A DNA stretch of 64,000 bases from Phytophthora hibernalis (lineage: Eukaryota; Oomycota; Peronosporomycetes; Peronosporales; Peronosporaceae), in NCBI GenBank assembly GCA_012656075.1, contig JAAKBF010000294.1:62001-126000 (forward strand). The letters are read 5' to 3'. The translations under genes and the position numbers were made by a program. Numbering within the stretch: the stretch's first letter is position 1; each line of letters opens with the position of its first letter. The notes under the pieces were generated by a model. The model worked only from the letters and a program-made list of their open reading frames with translations, had not been told where the DNA came from and ran no database searches. Below, one piece after another: positions 11,020 to 21,593 of this stretch.

Positions 11020-11676
11020 TGCGAGTTGAGTTCAACCAACTTGCAACGCGTGATTACTGCGAATAAACAGGTGCAACGCTTCACTATTTTCAGCGTCGGC
11101 GATGCACGCAAAGAAACAGATTTCTCAGGGGCAGAGCCGAAGCTTAAGCCGCATCCGAAACAACAAATCAGGCGGTCTCCCCATAATGCTGGGCTTGGCG
11201 GAGGGCATGCCTAGGCAATGCACGAAAAATATCTCTCGAGCTCTCACCTTAGCAAACGGTACTATCGGCATCGTTGCGGGAGTTAATCATTCCCAAGGAG
11301 ATACCGTGCGCGTTGAAGACAATGAGGCACGTGAAATACATTTTCACTCCAAACCTTCCAAAACAGTTTTCCTGTGTCTACACGACAAGTCGCTTCAAGA
11401 CACGTTCATACTATGGATAAGCTGTATCCCTGCAGGAGTGACTCCCGTTCAAAGAACGAAGTGCCCAGGTGTCAAGAACACAATTCGTTTTCTGTGAACG
11501 TCGACCAAGTACATGTACTGACAATTCTCGCGTTTTCCTACCGACAGCTAAATACCAAGGTCTCACTGTCGAAAAGTGGCGATCGCACCGGTGCGACACC
11601 AACCAGACGACAACCCCAGCGATCCTCCTTCTACATCGCTGTCACACGCGTAACGTCAATGGCTAATCTTTCCTGA
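11020..11676 (+). pseudogene. PIF1/Helitron-like helicase C-terminal relic
   Basis: Three overlapping plus-strand frames together give pieces typical of the C-terminal half of PIF1-type helicases in oomycete repeats: L-P-I-M-L-G-L-A-E-G-M-P with A-N-G-T-I-G-I-V-A-G at 11190-11280, Y-Q-G-L-T-V-E-K near 11560, and a final F-Y-I-A-V-T-R-V-T-S-M-A-N-L at 11630-11670. The frames switch at least twice. No Walker motifs and no Rep domain are present, so it is a 3' fragment. It could derive from a Helitron or from a captured PIF1 gene. Confidence 0.5.
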
Positions 11677-11861
11677 TGTAACCCCTCACCCTCAAATTTC
11701 TTGAGCTCATGTATTTTATCCCGCTCTGTGCGAAACCCGCCGTCTCCAAGAACATAAGCGGAGTTGTCCCGTCGGTACACTGACCTTCTGTCTACTAGCC
11801 ACCACTAACCTTCGCCGCGCAGCGATCATAACAGCCTGTCCAAGTACCGCCAGTTCCTATA

Positions 11862-12088
11862 ATGTCGTACAAGAACCGCGTCAACAGCGACGCGAACCAA
11901 GGCACGACGTCCAGTTCCAGCGACTAGAGAATTAGCGAGCGCATGAGTGGCCTGCGGCCTTCCCTCGTGGACGGCTTCCGGGCTACTACTACGTCGATGC
12001 CCTCGATGCCAATGTGCAGACTCGCCGCCCGATCCACCGAATGGTCTTGGCCATGGATTTAGGTGACGAGTACGAGTCGGACAATTAA
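11862..12088 (+). pseudogene. Short unrecognised coding relic (~75 codons)
   Basis: An ATG at 11862 opens M-S-Y-K-N-R-V-N-S-D-A-N. A +2 frame then reads V-Q-F-Q-R-L-E-N, a TAG, W-P-A-A-F-P-R-G-R-L-P-G-Y-Y-Y-V-D-A-L and ends at TAA 12086. Composition looks coding, and the two frames would join with one small indel. I do not recognise the product. Confidence 0.25.
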
Positions 12089-13139
12089 AACTCGCCTCTT
12101 GATCATGTTTCTAATCATTTTCGCTTCACAAGACTGCTTCCGACTAACCTGAACGCCGCGTCGATGTACTGCGGAATGGACGATGAATGCCGACGCTACT
12201 TCGTATTTGTCGGGCGACACAGATTCACAGTATTACATGTATAGCTATTAGCTGTGTCGACAGGACTCCCTCTACAACTCAATACACGTTTGTTTTCAAT
12301 GCACGTTGCGTTAATTGGGCGTAGCCTAATTGTGGTGGGTCTGCGTATTGTGTTATCGCGTCTCCTCTCTTTAGCTCATTTCGCTTCACAAACTTTTTCT
12401 TCAGCGTTGTAGCGTGGCTTTGTTCCAATCCCGTCGTGTTCGATGTGACACTAAACCAAGGCCTTGGGACAGGGAAATTGACGTGGTGGCCCTCGGTTTA
12501 ATGACGTTCCCGTTTTTACCTGAGAGGCTTTGCTTTTTTACTAGCAGCGTTCTTAAATAGAAATGTCACTAAACACACACACACACCCGGGGATAAGAAA
12601 AGTATAAAGGGTTATCAAGCCATTCAATGATGTGATTCGCCGTGATAGGGTAACGTAACGTTGCACGCGTTTAATAACTGTCAAATAATCGTCTTATGCT
12701 GTTGGGCGAACAGGTATGTTGCAGGTTGATACGTATGTGTTGCAGGGGCTTGATTGTTGCAGTTGCAGGGGAGGGGTGTATTTGCTGCTAGTTCGTAGGT
12801 GACACGTTGGCCCTGCCGCCAGCAGCACCAGCTCCGTTCGTGGCATGTAGATCCACCGCGAAGCGGTGGAGCTGTGACAGTCTCGCTCAAGTCGAGCGTG
12901 GAGGTTGCTGACCTTTCGGTAAGCAATCGGTTGAAAAATTGTAGCTAGAACCCTGTTGTGCACACGCTTACTTGTGCAGCTGGCAGTTGAGGCCTGCGAA
13001 GTAAATGGATTAATGTTCGGTCGCTTACCGTAGCTCGACCGTCTTCCTAAACCTAGCAAACAAATCTTGGTAATGTTTGAGTCCCCTGTTATACAGTAAA
13101 TCACGGTCCGTAATGGATGTGGTTATTTGCTTTGATCGT
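12089..13139. other. Intergenic with a short (AC)n run
   Basis: No supported gene. A run of AC dinucleotides lies at about 12573-12586. The region around 12830-12910 is GC-rich with small inverted repeats. Confidence 0.4.
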
Positions 13140-13359
13140 AGGTACTGTACCCTCTTATCTTCGGCCCCTGCAGAGTATAATAACTCGGCCGAAGTTAGTG
13201 GTTACTCCTGCCTGTCCGTATATACTTGGCAAAGCTAGCCGAAAAAGCGTACCTTTATAACTTCGTCCGATGATTTGGATTGGTTGAAAATCATTTTTTA
13301 CTGGCCACTATTGGTGAATTCACGGCGGCGGACTCAAGAGGCAGGGCACGGCTGCAGCA

Positions 13360-13790
13360 CAGGAGGACATGGGCTCGGACTTGGTGGTGCGCTGGGATTT
13401 AGAGGCGGCGCGTAGACCTGTAGGCGGCACAGAATTGGAGGCGGCGAGCGGGATTGTTGGCGGCGGGCGAACGTGGAGGTGGTGTATGAACTTGGTGGCG
13501 CGCGGATGGAGCTGGCGCGATCGGACTTAAGGGTGTGCTGAATTGGTGGAGAACGCGGACTTGGTGGCACGCGCATATGGTGGCACGCGGACTTGGTGCG
13601 CTTGCGCTTGGTGGTGTGCTCGAACTTAGTGGTGCGCTCGCACATGATGCAATGTCTGGACTTGGTGGTGTGCTCGAACTCGGTGGCGTGGTAGGACAGG
13701 GTGGTGCGCTCGCACATGATGCAGTGTCGGACTTGGTGGAGTGCTCGAACTCGGTGGCGCGCTCGCACTTGGTGGTGCCTTGGTTTCAGC
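13360..13790 (+). repeat. GC-rich degenerate minisatellite
   Basis: Many imperfect units around ACTTGGTGG(T/C)G(C/T)GCTCG repeat over 430 bp. Two longer blocks with GGTGCGCTCGCACATGATGC (about 13630 and 13705) form a ~75-bp tandem pair. ORFs across it are a by-product of the repeat. Confidence 0.7.
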
Positions 13791-14241
13791 GTCAGCTATC
13801 TTGTGAAAGTGAACACGGGCTTGGTGCGATTCTCGTTATCTGCGATCGACACCAACTGGCCGGTGAACTTGGACTGTATGGTGAACACGAAAACGTTTGT
13901 GCAAAGATGAATTGAATGTACTGGGTTAATACCAAGCGATGTCAAGTGGAATCTCTCCTCCTATCGTTATGCTAGTGTCACTTCGGTCATTGAAGTATCA
14001 GCGTCCGATTTCAGCTGCACGGATGGCTACGAACTTGATGCGGGGCAACAATCGAAATGATGCCCGTTGAGGATCGGTCAGCTCACTCCAAGCCTTGACT
14101 ATATCGGTATGTTTTCCGGATCGGCGCCGCTTTCGCTGAGCTCCCGCTGTGGCTTTAATAAAGCCATTCACTAACACGGATTCGCATTGACTTGCCATAT
14201 CTTTCATAGCGTCAATCCATTGCATTCGATCGGACTCTCGG

Positions 14242-14551
14242 GAAGAAGGTGGCAGTGGTGGAATTCTGCTCATGTCAGCGACGTACTGTGCGACCTCGAC
14301 CGCACGCAAACACTCGTTGTGACCGCGATGCCCTCGGGTCTCTGCCAAATATCCCCGGGCATCGCGGTCACAAGCGTTTGCCCTCGGGTCTCTGCCAAAT
14401 ATCGCCGGGCATCGCGGTCACAAAGAGTGTTTGCCCTCGGGTCTCTGCCAAATATCGCCGGGCATCGCGGTCACAAAGAGTGTTTGCGTGCGGTCGAGGT
14501 CGCACAGTACGTCGCTGACATGAGCAGAATTCCACCACTGCCACCTTCTTC
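14242..14551. repeat. Perfect 74-bp inverted repeat enclosing three ~50-bp hairpin units
   Basis: Arms 14242-14315 and 14478-14551 are exact reverse complements over 74 bp. The 162-bp loop holds three tandem copies (starts 14331, 14381, 14434; spacing 50 and 53 bp) of a unit containing CCCTCGGGTCTCTGCC and GGGCATCGCGGTCAC. GTGACCGCGATGCCC before the first copy can pair with the end of each unit, giving nested hairpins. Confidence 0.9.
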
Positions 14552-15250
14552 AATTCTAGCATGGATTGACGCTGGAATATGGCACAGGATCCAGTGTGAT
14601 GGCACAGCAGGCTTCTCATCGAAAACAGCGCCGACCTGTCAAAATGGCTTTAGCCTCATTTGCCACATCAAGTTCGCCAAATGGACGCTGTCCTGCTGAC
14701 AGTGACTGCACTGGCGACTGAGCGGAAGATTCACTGACATCGCTTGGACCAACCCAGCAGTTCAAGTTCATCGGCCAGTTTTTACCATTGCAGCTGAAAT
14801 CACCGGCCGGTTGAATCGCTGCCCGAATCACAACTCCACCCTAGTGTAACTGGCGCCGCCCGCCACCGAGTCCAGGTCACACGCATCGCGCTGCCGCCCT
14901 TTTGGCACCACGGCACGCGCGGCGCGCAGGTTCGGCGCACCACGCGCCGCCTCCCACGCCGATCGCGCCACCATCGCGCCACCAGGCATGCCACCTCCAC
15001 GTTCGCCCGCCGCCCTCTCGCCTCGCAATTCCCTGCCGCCTTTGCAGCCGCCTCTAATCCCAGCGCACCGCCCATCTCACTGATTGCACCACGAGGTCCC
15101 GCCGTGAATTCACCAATAGTGGCCAGTAAAGTGATTTTCAACCAATCCAAATCATCGGACAGTATAGGTACGCTCGCTGTACCAGCTATGGCAGGCAGGA
15201 AGCATAACTTCGGCCGAGGATAAGACTGAAACAAAGGGTATAACAGTTGA

Positions 15251-15580
15251 AACTGTTTGTGTGGGTTACACAATTTTATGGTCAGATCAAAATCAGTCTT
15301 AACGCCACCTTACTTTATCGGGAGCTCCCCTGCTGTCTGGTGCGCTCCAGCATCATCCTAAAACACCAGAACGTTTGGGCGGCTGCTAACATGTAGTACT
15401 AGTCTAGGGCCAGGTGTAGGCTCTCGCCAAAGTAGATTATTGTGCTCACGGCAGCGCGTCGCGCCAGTATCCTTCGCGTTTGCGAGACCTGAGCGGGCAG
15501 GGGAACGCAGCAAAAGTCGGAAGTGGGTCCTGCAACGTTAATATCGAGTTTTTACGTCTGTTAACGTTGCCTAAAGCCCC
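15251..15580. other. Spacer between two TIR elements
   Basis: No coding signal or repeat recognised. Confidence 0.4.
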
Positions 15581-16253
15581 CATTCACCGTGCACATGTTG
15601 TATCCATTTCGTTTTAGACGCATACATATCCGATGTACATGCCTGGCTGTGTCCTAGTATATACAATTGGTATTGTAGGGGAAAGATTTATGTTTTCCTG
15701 TTATTTGAATTATTAGTATGGAAGCACACATGTGTCATGTATGTGAGGCCTCCAAATAGGCTTGTTAGAACCTACTACATCTGAAACATGTATGCGGGTT
15801 GTACATACATCCGCCCCTTTTACCAGAGCAGGTGGGCCATATGCGGAGCCCATCTTAAAAGGCAGACAAAATATAACATGGAATGGACGAACGCAACAAA
15901 AAACGTAATACAATCACTGTTTTTGTTCTCAATGTTTACTTCTTGGATCCGACACATCGCGATTTCTTGCTTTCGACTAGACACTGGTTGATGTTTAGTC
16001 CCGGCTTCCTCTATATGCAGACTTTCTACCATGTATTTGCTAGTCGGCTCCAGATACACTTTTCTCTTCACATCTTCCTGTGCATCGACCAACATAAATA
16101 GGAAATGACTGACAGGTATTTTCATCTCTTTATATGAACATTTGTATGGTCGTTCAGTAATTGCAAGCTTGTGCCATTATAAACGGCAAATCACGTACAT
16201 CGGATATGTATGGCGATTTTCCAACAAACATATTGGGTATGTATCGGTGAATG
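15581..16253. mobile_element. ~0.67-kb TIR element (MITE-like)
   Basis: The left end starts CATTCACCG and holds CATACATATCCGATGTAC within the first 60 bp. The right end is the inverted counterpart, ending CGGTGAATG at 16245-16253, with GTACATCGGATATGTATGG at 16195-16213. The interior is AT-rich with short ORFs that match nothing I know. A target duplication was not clear. Confidence 0.55.
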
Positions 16254-16859
16254 ACGGGTTCAGGACACGTTGACGTCGTTTAATGCGTACATTTTCTGGA
16301 AGGAGGGAGTGAAGGCAAACTCCCGCATTTACGTTTTGGACAACTTCACGAGAGAGGCTTGGAAATCGTTGATTTCTCTAGTCCTTGCTTAACCCTATTC
16401 AGTCCATTTCAACGAGGCGAGGTGCGTTAAAAGCCTCCTGGTATTGCGATCAGTGCCGAGACAAACGTGAGAGCACCTTCGATTTTGTGGATTTGAGAGC
16501 CATGACACCCATCCACCAATTACGTTGCTGTAAGGGGGTTATTTTGCTTTTGACAGAACTGAAGTTGCTGTAGATCCCTGACAGATCCCTGAAGCCACCT
16601 CATAAACCCTGCAGGATTGTCATTCAAAACGTCAGACGAAAAAAATGTCCAAAATGTCCTAAAGGTCTTTTCTTGAAAACTCGCTTAAGTTCGAAGGAAC
16701 GCCGCGTCCCACACAAACGGCTGTATCTCCACTGTAATAATATTAGAAAATGCGATTTTGTTTTGAGCGGTCTCATTTGACAGTGTAAAACAGCGGAGTG
16801 ACGAGCAGCACAATCTACGAGACACTGAGTGCTTCCAGTCGTCACTTGGGTTGATATAT
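16254..16859. other. Intergenic; piggyBac-like end signature at 16387
   Basis: No gene recognised. TTAA followed by CCCTATTCAGTCCATTT (from about 16387) resembles the end of the piggyBac relic at 10581, so a related non-autonomous element may begin here; its other end was not found. Confidence 0.3.
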
Positions 16860-17243
16860 ATTTATGACTAGATATGTGTCATGCTTGTTGAATGTCCAAA
16901 GACAGAGAGTGGTGGTTGAGGTCGTTTAACCATGTAGCTTTGACTATGAGGGAAAAGAAAGAGAGTCCTTGCGAGCGAGACCTGTGGGTTTCTGAGAATT
17001 GGTCCTGCATACGTGCAGCTTCTTTCTAGGGCTGCAGTCAGTAAAGTTAAGAGAAGACAATGGAGGTTTATCGCTCGAGGTGCTTTCCCCTTACAACAGC
17101 ACTTAAACAACAATCATACAATTGATTTTGTATCAACCTACGCACTTCGTTTTCTACTTTGACATTTAGTTGGAACTCGGGAACTCCTGCTCACCTCGTC
17201 ACCACATGCGAAGTGCTGCGAGTGCGACGACGCATCTCTAGGT
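16860..17243 (-). repeat. Dispersed ~0.38-kb repeat, copy B (inverted)
   Basis: Reverse complement of 2211-2596 with scattered substitutions and small indels. Both copies lie beside LTR or retroelement debris. Confidence 0.75.
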
Positions 17244-17401
17244 TATGAGCCTAAGTGGTTTCTGTGTGTATTTAAAAGTTGTACAAGAAGCAGAATGGAT
17301 TTTGGAGCTTTGCCGGGTTGTGGCAATCGTGGCCAACAACAAGTCGAGTAACAAGGTCAAGGGCTACAAAGGCACGCGGTGCGGAAAGTGGCTGCGGCTA
17401 C

Positions 17402-17645
17402 TGTGACGGGGGTCACATGCACCTTAGCTTTAGAGGAAGCGTTAACGCGCTAACCACAACAGACGCCTGGCGTTCCTGCTGTAAGCTTGCAAAGGCCTGG
17501 TCTTCATGTCCAATATGGTACCGAGTACCAATTGACTTGCGAACTTCCGAGTTAGAGTTAAACTGTTTTATATTAAGAACACTGTTGAAGTTCTAACTAC
17601 TGCTAACTATCTGCATACTGAATCCCTGCCAGGTGGCCCATTACA
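17402..17645 (-). repeat. Gypsy LTR remnant, related to the LTR at 57.8 kb
   Basis: On the minus strand it runs TGTAATGGGCC to CCCCGTCACA and shares with the 57778-58092 LTR the blocks ATGCAGATAGTTA, TAGTTAGAAC, CAGTTTAACT, TTGGTACTCGGTACC, GCCAGGCGTCTGTTGTGGTTA and CGTTAACGCTTCCTCTAA. The first ~70 bp differ. No internal retroelement sequence is attached, so it is a solo-LTR-like remnant. Confidence 0.7.
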
Positions 17646-19839
17646 CCCTCCCACCCAAACGGGAAGCACCTTGTCCCAGGGGGAATTCCAGCGAACCGCA
17701 CAGGCAACGCCTCATTCTGCAATCTGCGCCCGAGCCAACACTCGCCGAGAACCCAAGTCGCCCGCCGAGCACTAGCCCAAGATCAGCACCACTTGCGATG
17801 CCGACGCGCTGACCCCAAGGCGCTACCCGCCGCTGACACTAAAGCGAAAGGCGGCGAAGCCCAAGCGAAGAAGACGCATCGGCCTCCAAAGAAAGCTTTC
17901 AAGTAGCCCGACGGCAAGACAAAGTCTGCTGCGACCAGATCCCGGTCCAGCAGGAAGCGCACCGAAGTCACCCTGCCCGGTCCATGCGAAGGCGGCAGCG
18001 GCGACAGCGACGGCGAGTCGGACTCCGACGGCGAGGCCAACCTGAATCTAGTTCTGGGCGACGACCGCCCGGAACACCAAGGCGACGAGTCTCCGAGAGC
18101 GGGGGAAGCGAGCGCCCCGACGGCGACGAAGACAGCGACGGCAGCGAGCACGTAAATTGGGGCAATGGCAATTGTTCTTGATTAATGAAGGCAAGGCTCA
18201 CTGAAGCTCACGAATGTGAGTTGAGGTGTGCCCGCCCCCAAATAATGGCGAGTTGGTCAGGAACGGTTGCCTTTTCGAAGCTGTAAGCACAAGCATGAAA
18301 TCGTGAGAGCATACGGCAGGTGATAGACGTGAGCGGGTGTGCGCTCATGAAGGTCTATTGGTCATGTAGGGACGCCAGGAGAAACAGGTTAACCGATGCA
18401 GTGCCGGTCACCGAACGCACTCCCCATTTCTGCGTTGCGTCGCCCCGAGTAGGCGTGGCCGTTGCTGAGGCAGGTGGAAGCATGGTCCACGGCTGGCGCG
18501 TCGGTGAAGCGCGGCTGCTGAAAAGCGAGACCGACGTCCACGACATGGTCGTCCCTGCTGGGGCGAGCGTTGCTGAGAGGGAGATCAGTCGGTGGTCAGC
18601 GGTGCGTCGGTCGACCCTGCAAACATTAGGTACAGCATGCTGATACGCTACCAAATGAAGGTACTTATCTGGAGAGGGATAGTGAACCCCTCATATTGGC
18701 CTCTCGTCGGACATCGCGCAGCGGCCACGAAACACCCCCATAAAGAAGAGTGAATGGGCGCAAGACGGTGGGCGAAACCGGAGACCGGCATCTCGGTGGA
18801 ATGATCCTGCTCGTAGGGACAGACCTCTCACCGGCAAGCACGGTTTAAATCGCTGGCGCTGGTGGTGACGGCCGGGCGCGCTGGGTCTTGGCCGGTTGGC
18901 TGCGTCCGACGAGGCAAGTTGCCAACTGCGCTGCCAAGACCCGAACAAGAACAACTGCCCACGAATAAAGCAAGGCGTGGCAAAGAACGGTTGGACGCTA
19001 CCGTTTGCCAACGCCTTGCTAATCTTGGCCACATGCGCGACCGGAGACAGATGTTGGCTGCATCGCCGGAGTCCACTATGTTTGTTGGCGTGGCTTCTTC
19101 CTTGCTTTACGAAACCTTTATTTCGTCCTCGCTTCGCTCGTTCGAAATCCCAATATCCTGCAGACCAGATTAAACAGGTTTCAGTCGTTTTTTCGGAGCG
19201 TCCAATCCCATCGTGATATAAGGAGTACTCGCCGTGATTAAACTTTTATACTGGTTATGGAAGGCGTCCACTATTGATTGAATCTGCAGACGAGAGCCAT
19301 TTGTTTTTGTTCTTTCAGTGAGAGCATCTGATATTAGCACTGGACCTTGCTATTGAGTTGTGTGATCAATTTGAAATACACTTGCGCTTACCGGCCGAGT
19401 GACCACACCTAAGAAATTCTAAGCATCCTCGGGTAAATCACCGGCCGCAGCGAGCGGACATTTGCAGTGGCTGATTTCTCATTTCGCATCAACCTTGATC
19501 CGAGCGATGATGTCAAACCATTTTGAGGAGGTGCTTTTTCTTCATGGTCACTGCCCGAGAGGTTTTGACGCCGAAAGACTGAGCAAACTGAAGTCATGTC
19601 TTGCGGTCAAGCGGTAGAACACTGCTTGTCACGAGATAGATGCAGCAGCTTCTGGAACAACAACTGATGAAGACATGTGATTTATGTACTACCATCCAGT
19701 GCGCGGACATTACAATAGAGTAATGTAATGCGCAGTTCACAGCTACAATAAGAAATAAATGGTTAACGAGAGAAGCACTATTAAAGAAATGAGGAATACG
19801 TATTGTATTGCTCACTTGTGCTGCCAGCTAGCTCCGCCG
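17646..19839. other. 2.2 kb without a recognised gene
   Basis: 17780-18160 (+) has coding-like, Lys/Asp/Ser-rich composition with an internal stop (E-S-D-S-D-G-E-A-N) but matches nothing I know. 18969-19020 is a near-palindrome (AGCAAGGCGT / ACGCCTTGCT). The rest shows only short shadow ORFs. Confidence 0.35.
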
Positions 19840-20160
19840 CTAATTGTCGTCACTCTCATCAAACTCCAAGGTCATCAGCGTGTTAGCGTCCCAGTACTTG
19901 CGATTAGTACGCAAGAAAGCAATCATCTCAAAGTTCAGCGGCAGAAGTGATGCACGCTGGGGCGTCATCACCAGCTTACACTGCGAGAAGAGCCTCTCGC
20001 AGTGATTGCTGGTTGGCGGGATCGCGGCGACGATAGGGCTGTACCTTGGTGTCGACTGCTGCGGAGCGCCATCAGATCGTAGAAGCGCTGTCGCGAAGTC
20101 CTCAGCGCCGTTCCGCGATCGTGTTTGGGTCCTTGAGCTGCGCGAAGACGGAAACCACCA
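19840..20160 (-). pseudogene. hAT transposase C-terminal (dimerisation) fragment
   Basis: A minus-strand frame open from about 20160 to the TAG at 19840-19842 ends with the hAT C-terminal dimerisation signature: I-P-P-T-S-N-H-C-E-R-L-F-S, then T-P-Q-R-A-S-L-L-P-L-N-F-E-M-I-A-F-L-R-T-N-R near the end and K-Y-W-D. Only about 105 codons remain and there is no ATG. It abuts the Ulp1-like ORF on the other strand, so the join at ~20160 is probably a rearrangement or insertion boundary. Confidence 0.65.
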
Positions 20161-20166
20161 AAGGAA

Positions 20167-20667
20167 ATGATTTCAAGGTTCCACTACATGATTCTACCCG
20201 TTCATCTGAGTGATATCCATTGGGGAATCATCGTTGTCCACCTGAAGTATCAGATCGAAAGTCCCTGCATCATTACCTACTACTACGAGCCGCTTTGCAG
20301 CCATGCATATCGAGCTACCATGGAAGATATATATGAAGAGACTGTGGCTAGATTTTTGAGAGAGTGGCATAACGCAACAATTCCAACGATGGAGTTCCCT
20401 GTCGAAGGATGTGGAGTGTGGCTAGAGGGTCCAAAACAGCCTGATGGGACGTCGTGTGGTGTGCTGTGTGTTGCTCAAGCTTACGCCATGCTGAAAGACA
20501 GTTTTCGTTTGACCCAGGTCTGTATTTCGCCTGATGATATTGCTGTCATGCGCCTACGGATGATGTGGATGATACTCACTCAGCCAGACGTGACGACCAG
20601 ACCCAAAAAGATAGCGCGAGCAGTAGCGGCTACTGACGTCGACTTACTTGCAACAGTTATGAAATAA
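20167..20667 (+). CDS. Ulp1-type (peptidase C48) protease catalytic domain, probably transposon-derived
   Basis: A 166-residue ORF. Residues 1-45 read as the domain core with H-W-G-I-I-V-V-H (catalytic His). The later Q-P-D-G-T-S-C-G-V-L-C supplies the oxyanion Gln and catalytic Cys. A candidate Asp for the triad lies between them but was not assigned. Full Ulp1 domains are about 200 residues, so the N-terminal part is missing; the ORF starts next to the hAT fragment. The upstream half of a similar protein, up to M-L-S-D-M-I-I-D-F, occurs in the MULE locus at 52.4-52.8 kb, which suggests a common source. SUMO/ubiquitin-like deconjugation is the family activity. Confidence 0.62.
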   Translation: MISRFHYMILPVHLSDIHWGIIVVHLKYQIESPCIITYYYEPLCSHAYRATMEDIYEETVARFLREWHNATIPTMEFPVEGCGVWLEGPKQPDGTSCGVLCVAQAYAMLKDSFRLTQVCISPDDIAVMRLRMMWMILTQPDVTTRPKKIARAVAATDVDLLATVMK

Positions 20668-21109
20668 ACGACGCTGATCGGATAGGTTGTATTAGCATGA
20701 CAGCAATTAGCCTACCTAGTTTCTCTCGGTGTGTCTGTGTACTCTGGTATTGCTTCGCTAGCAAAATGTTGCAGCGTTCTTCGAGCACCACTCTGTACGA
20801 CATCACGTAGCCTGCGTCGTGTGCGGGCGTTCCAGCTGCGACTACCAGTCGCATCGTGCCTTCTTTTTCCTCGGCAAACATCGTTACAAGTTCCTCATGC
20901 GCATTGATCCCCTTCTGTAAATGCTCGACCATTCTCAGTGATTTCTCTTCCATGCGCTCGATATGGTGCAGTCTGGAGCGTAGTAGCTCCTTGCACAGAC
21001 GCGTTTTGTGTGCTCGTGAATAGTGGGGACTGCTAGGAGGCGGAGGCGGCGCCGAATACGTCACGTGCGCAGTATTTGCGGCGGCGGAAGCGCCGCTGTC
21101 TTGGTTCAT
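20657..21109 (-). CDS. Hypothetical 150-residue protein, convergent with the Ulp1-like ORF
   Basis: Starts at an ATG (21109) and is uninterrupted. N-terminus Ala/Pro-rich with a P-P-P-P-P-S-S-P run. The middle (residues 40-90) is helical and charged (R-S-R-L-H-H-I-E-R-M-E-E-K) and could form a coiled coil. Its last codons overlap the Ulp1 ORF end by 11 bp. No family recognised. Intactness and position suggest it may belong to the same transposon as the protease. Confidence 0.4.
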   Translation of the reverse strand: MNQDSGASAAANTAHVTYSAPPPPPSSPHYSRAHKTRLCKELLRSRLHHIERMEEKSLRMVEHLQKGINAHEELVTMFAEEKEGTMRLVVAAGTPAHDAGYVMSYRVVLEERCNILLAKQYQSTQTHREKLGRLIAVMLIQPIRSASFIS

Positions 21110-21593
21110 GTGCCGTCGTCTTTCGCTGTGAACTCTTTAAGATTTCTTTTCGGATGTTCTGTCTACTGTGAATTTCTGCAAACGACCTCCGTAACTTTCA
21201 CGATAGTAGTAATTTACCGGAAATAAATTACGCTTCGCGCCCATCTCCTTCTTGTATGTTGCTGTCGTGTGGTGTCTGCAGTGGCGCCGAAGCCTCGTGT
21301 TGCAGCAAGGCCCGTTGTGGGGTTGTAATTATGTTGTAGGAACGCCATTCCGAAATCGTGCGTGCGTGAAATGTACAGTAGTCAAACAAACCTCGAACTG
21401 GCAAACGCAGGTTCCTTGAGTTCATCCTAACATGGCAACACCGATCTCATGGAGTACCGGTAGTCATTTACTACTCCTTACTTCGAAGTAGTTACAGCAC
21501 TTTCGTGAAGGCCAACCAACAATCCACGCAAAAAGCTCAACGCATACAAGAGCTTCATTTCCAGCGTCGTCCAAAGCTGCACGGGTGCATTGG
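21110..21593. other. Intergenic downstream of EAPP
   Basis: No gene recognised. Confidence 0.4.

Larger units (their letters stand above)
13140..15250. mobile_element. ~2.1-kb element with long imperfect terminal inverted repeats
   Basis: About 400 bp at each end (13140-13560 and 14850-15250) are inverted copies. Shared blocks include GTGAATTCACCAATAGTGG, TTTCAACCAATCCAAATCAT, CTTCGGCCGA and the GC-rich CCACCTCCACGTTCGCCC. The arms hold a degenerate minisatellite (left arm) and its GC-rich complement (right arm). The centre holds a perfect palindrome and a relic ORF (13998-14250, minus, with Q-R-K-R-R-R-S-G-K). No transposase was recognised. It could be a foldback-type or MULE-like non-autonomous element. 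Confidence 0.6.

Noticed and set aside
12573..12586. (AC)n run as a repeat of interest
   Set aside because: A short common microsatellite with no associated feature.
13334..13915. Overlapping ORFs on both strands (Gly/Leu-rich or His/Arg/Pro-rich)
   Set aside because: Produced by the GC-rich minisatellite; no motif and no codon conservation between units.
17783..18151. Minus-strand ORF with an apparent hydrophobic start (secreted protein)
   Set aside because: Antisense of a Lys/Asp/Ser-rich plus-strand relic; the hydrophobic start is a by-product of GC-rich composition.
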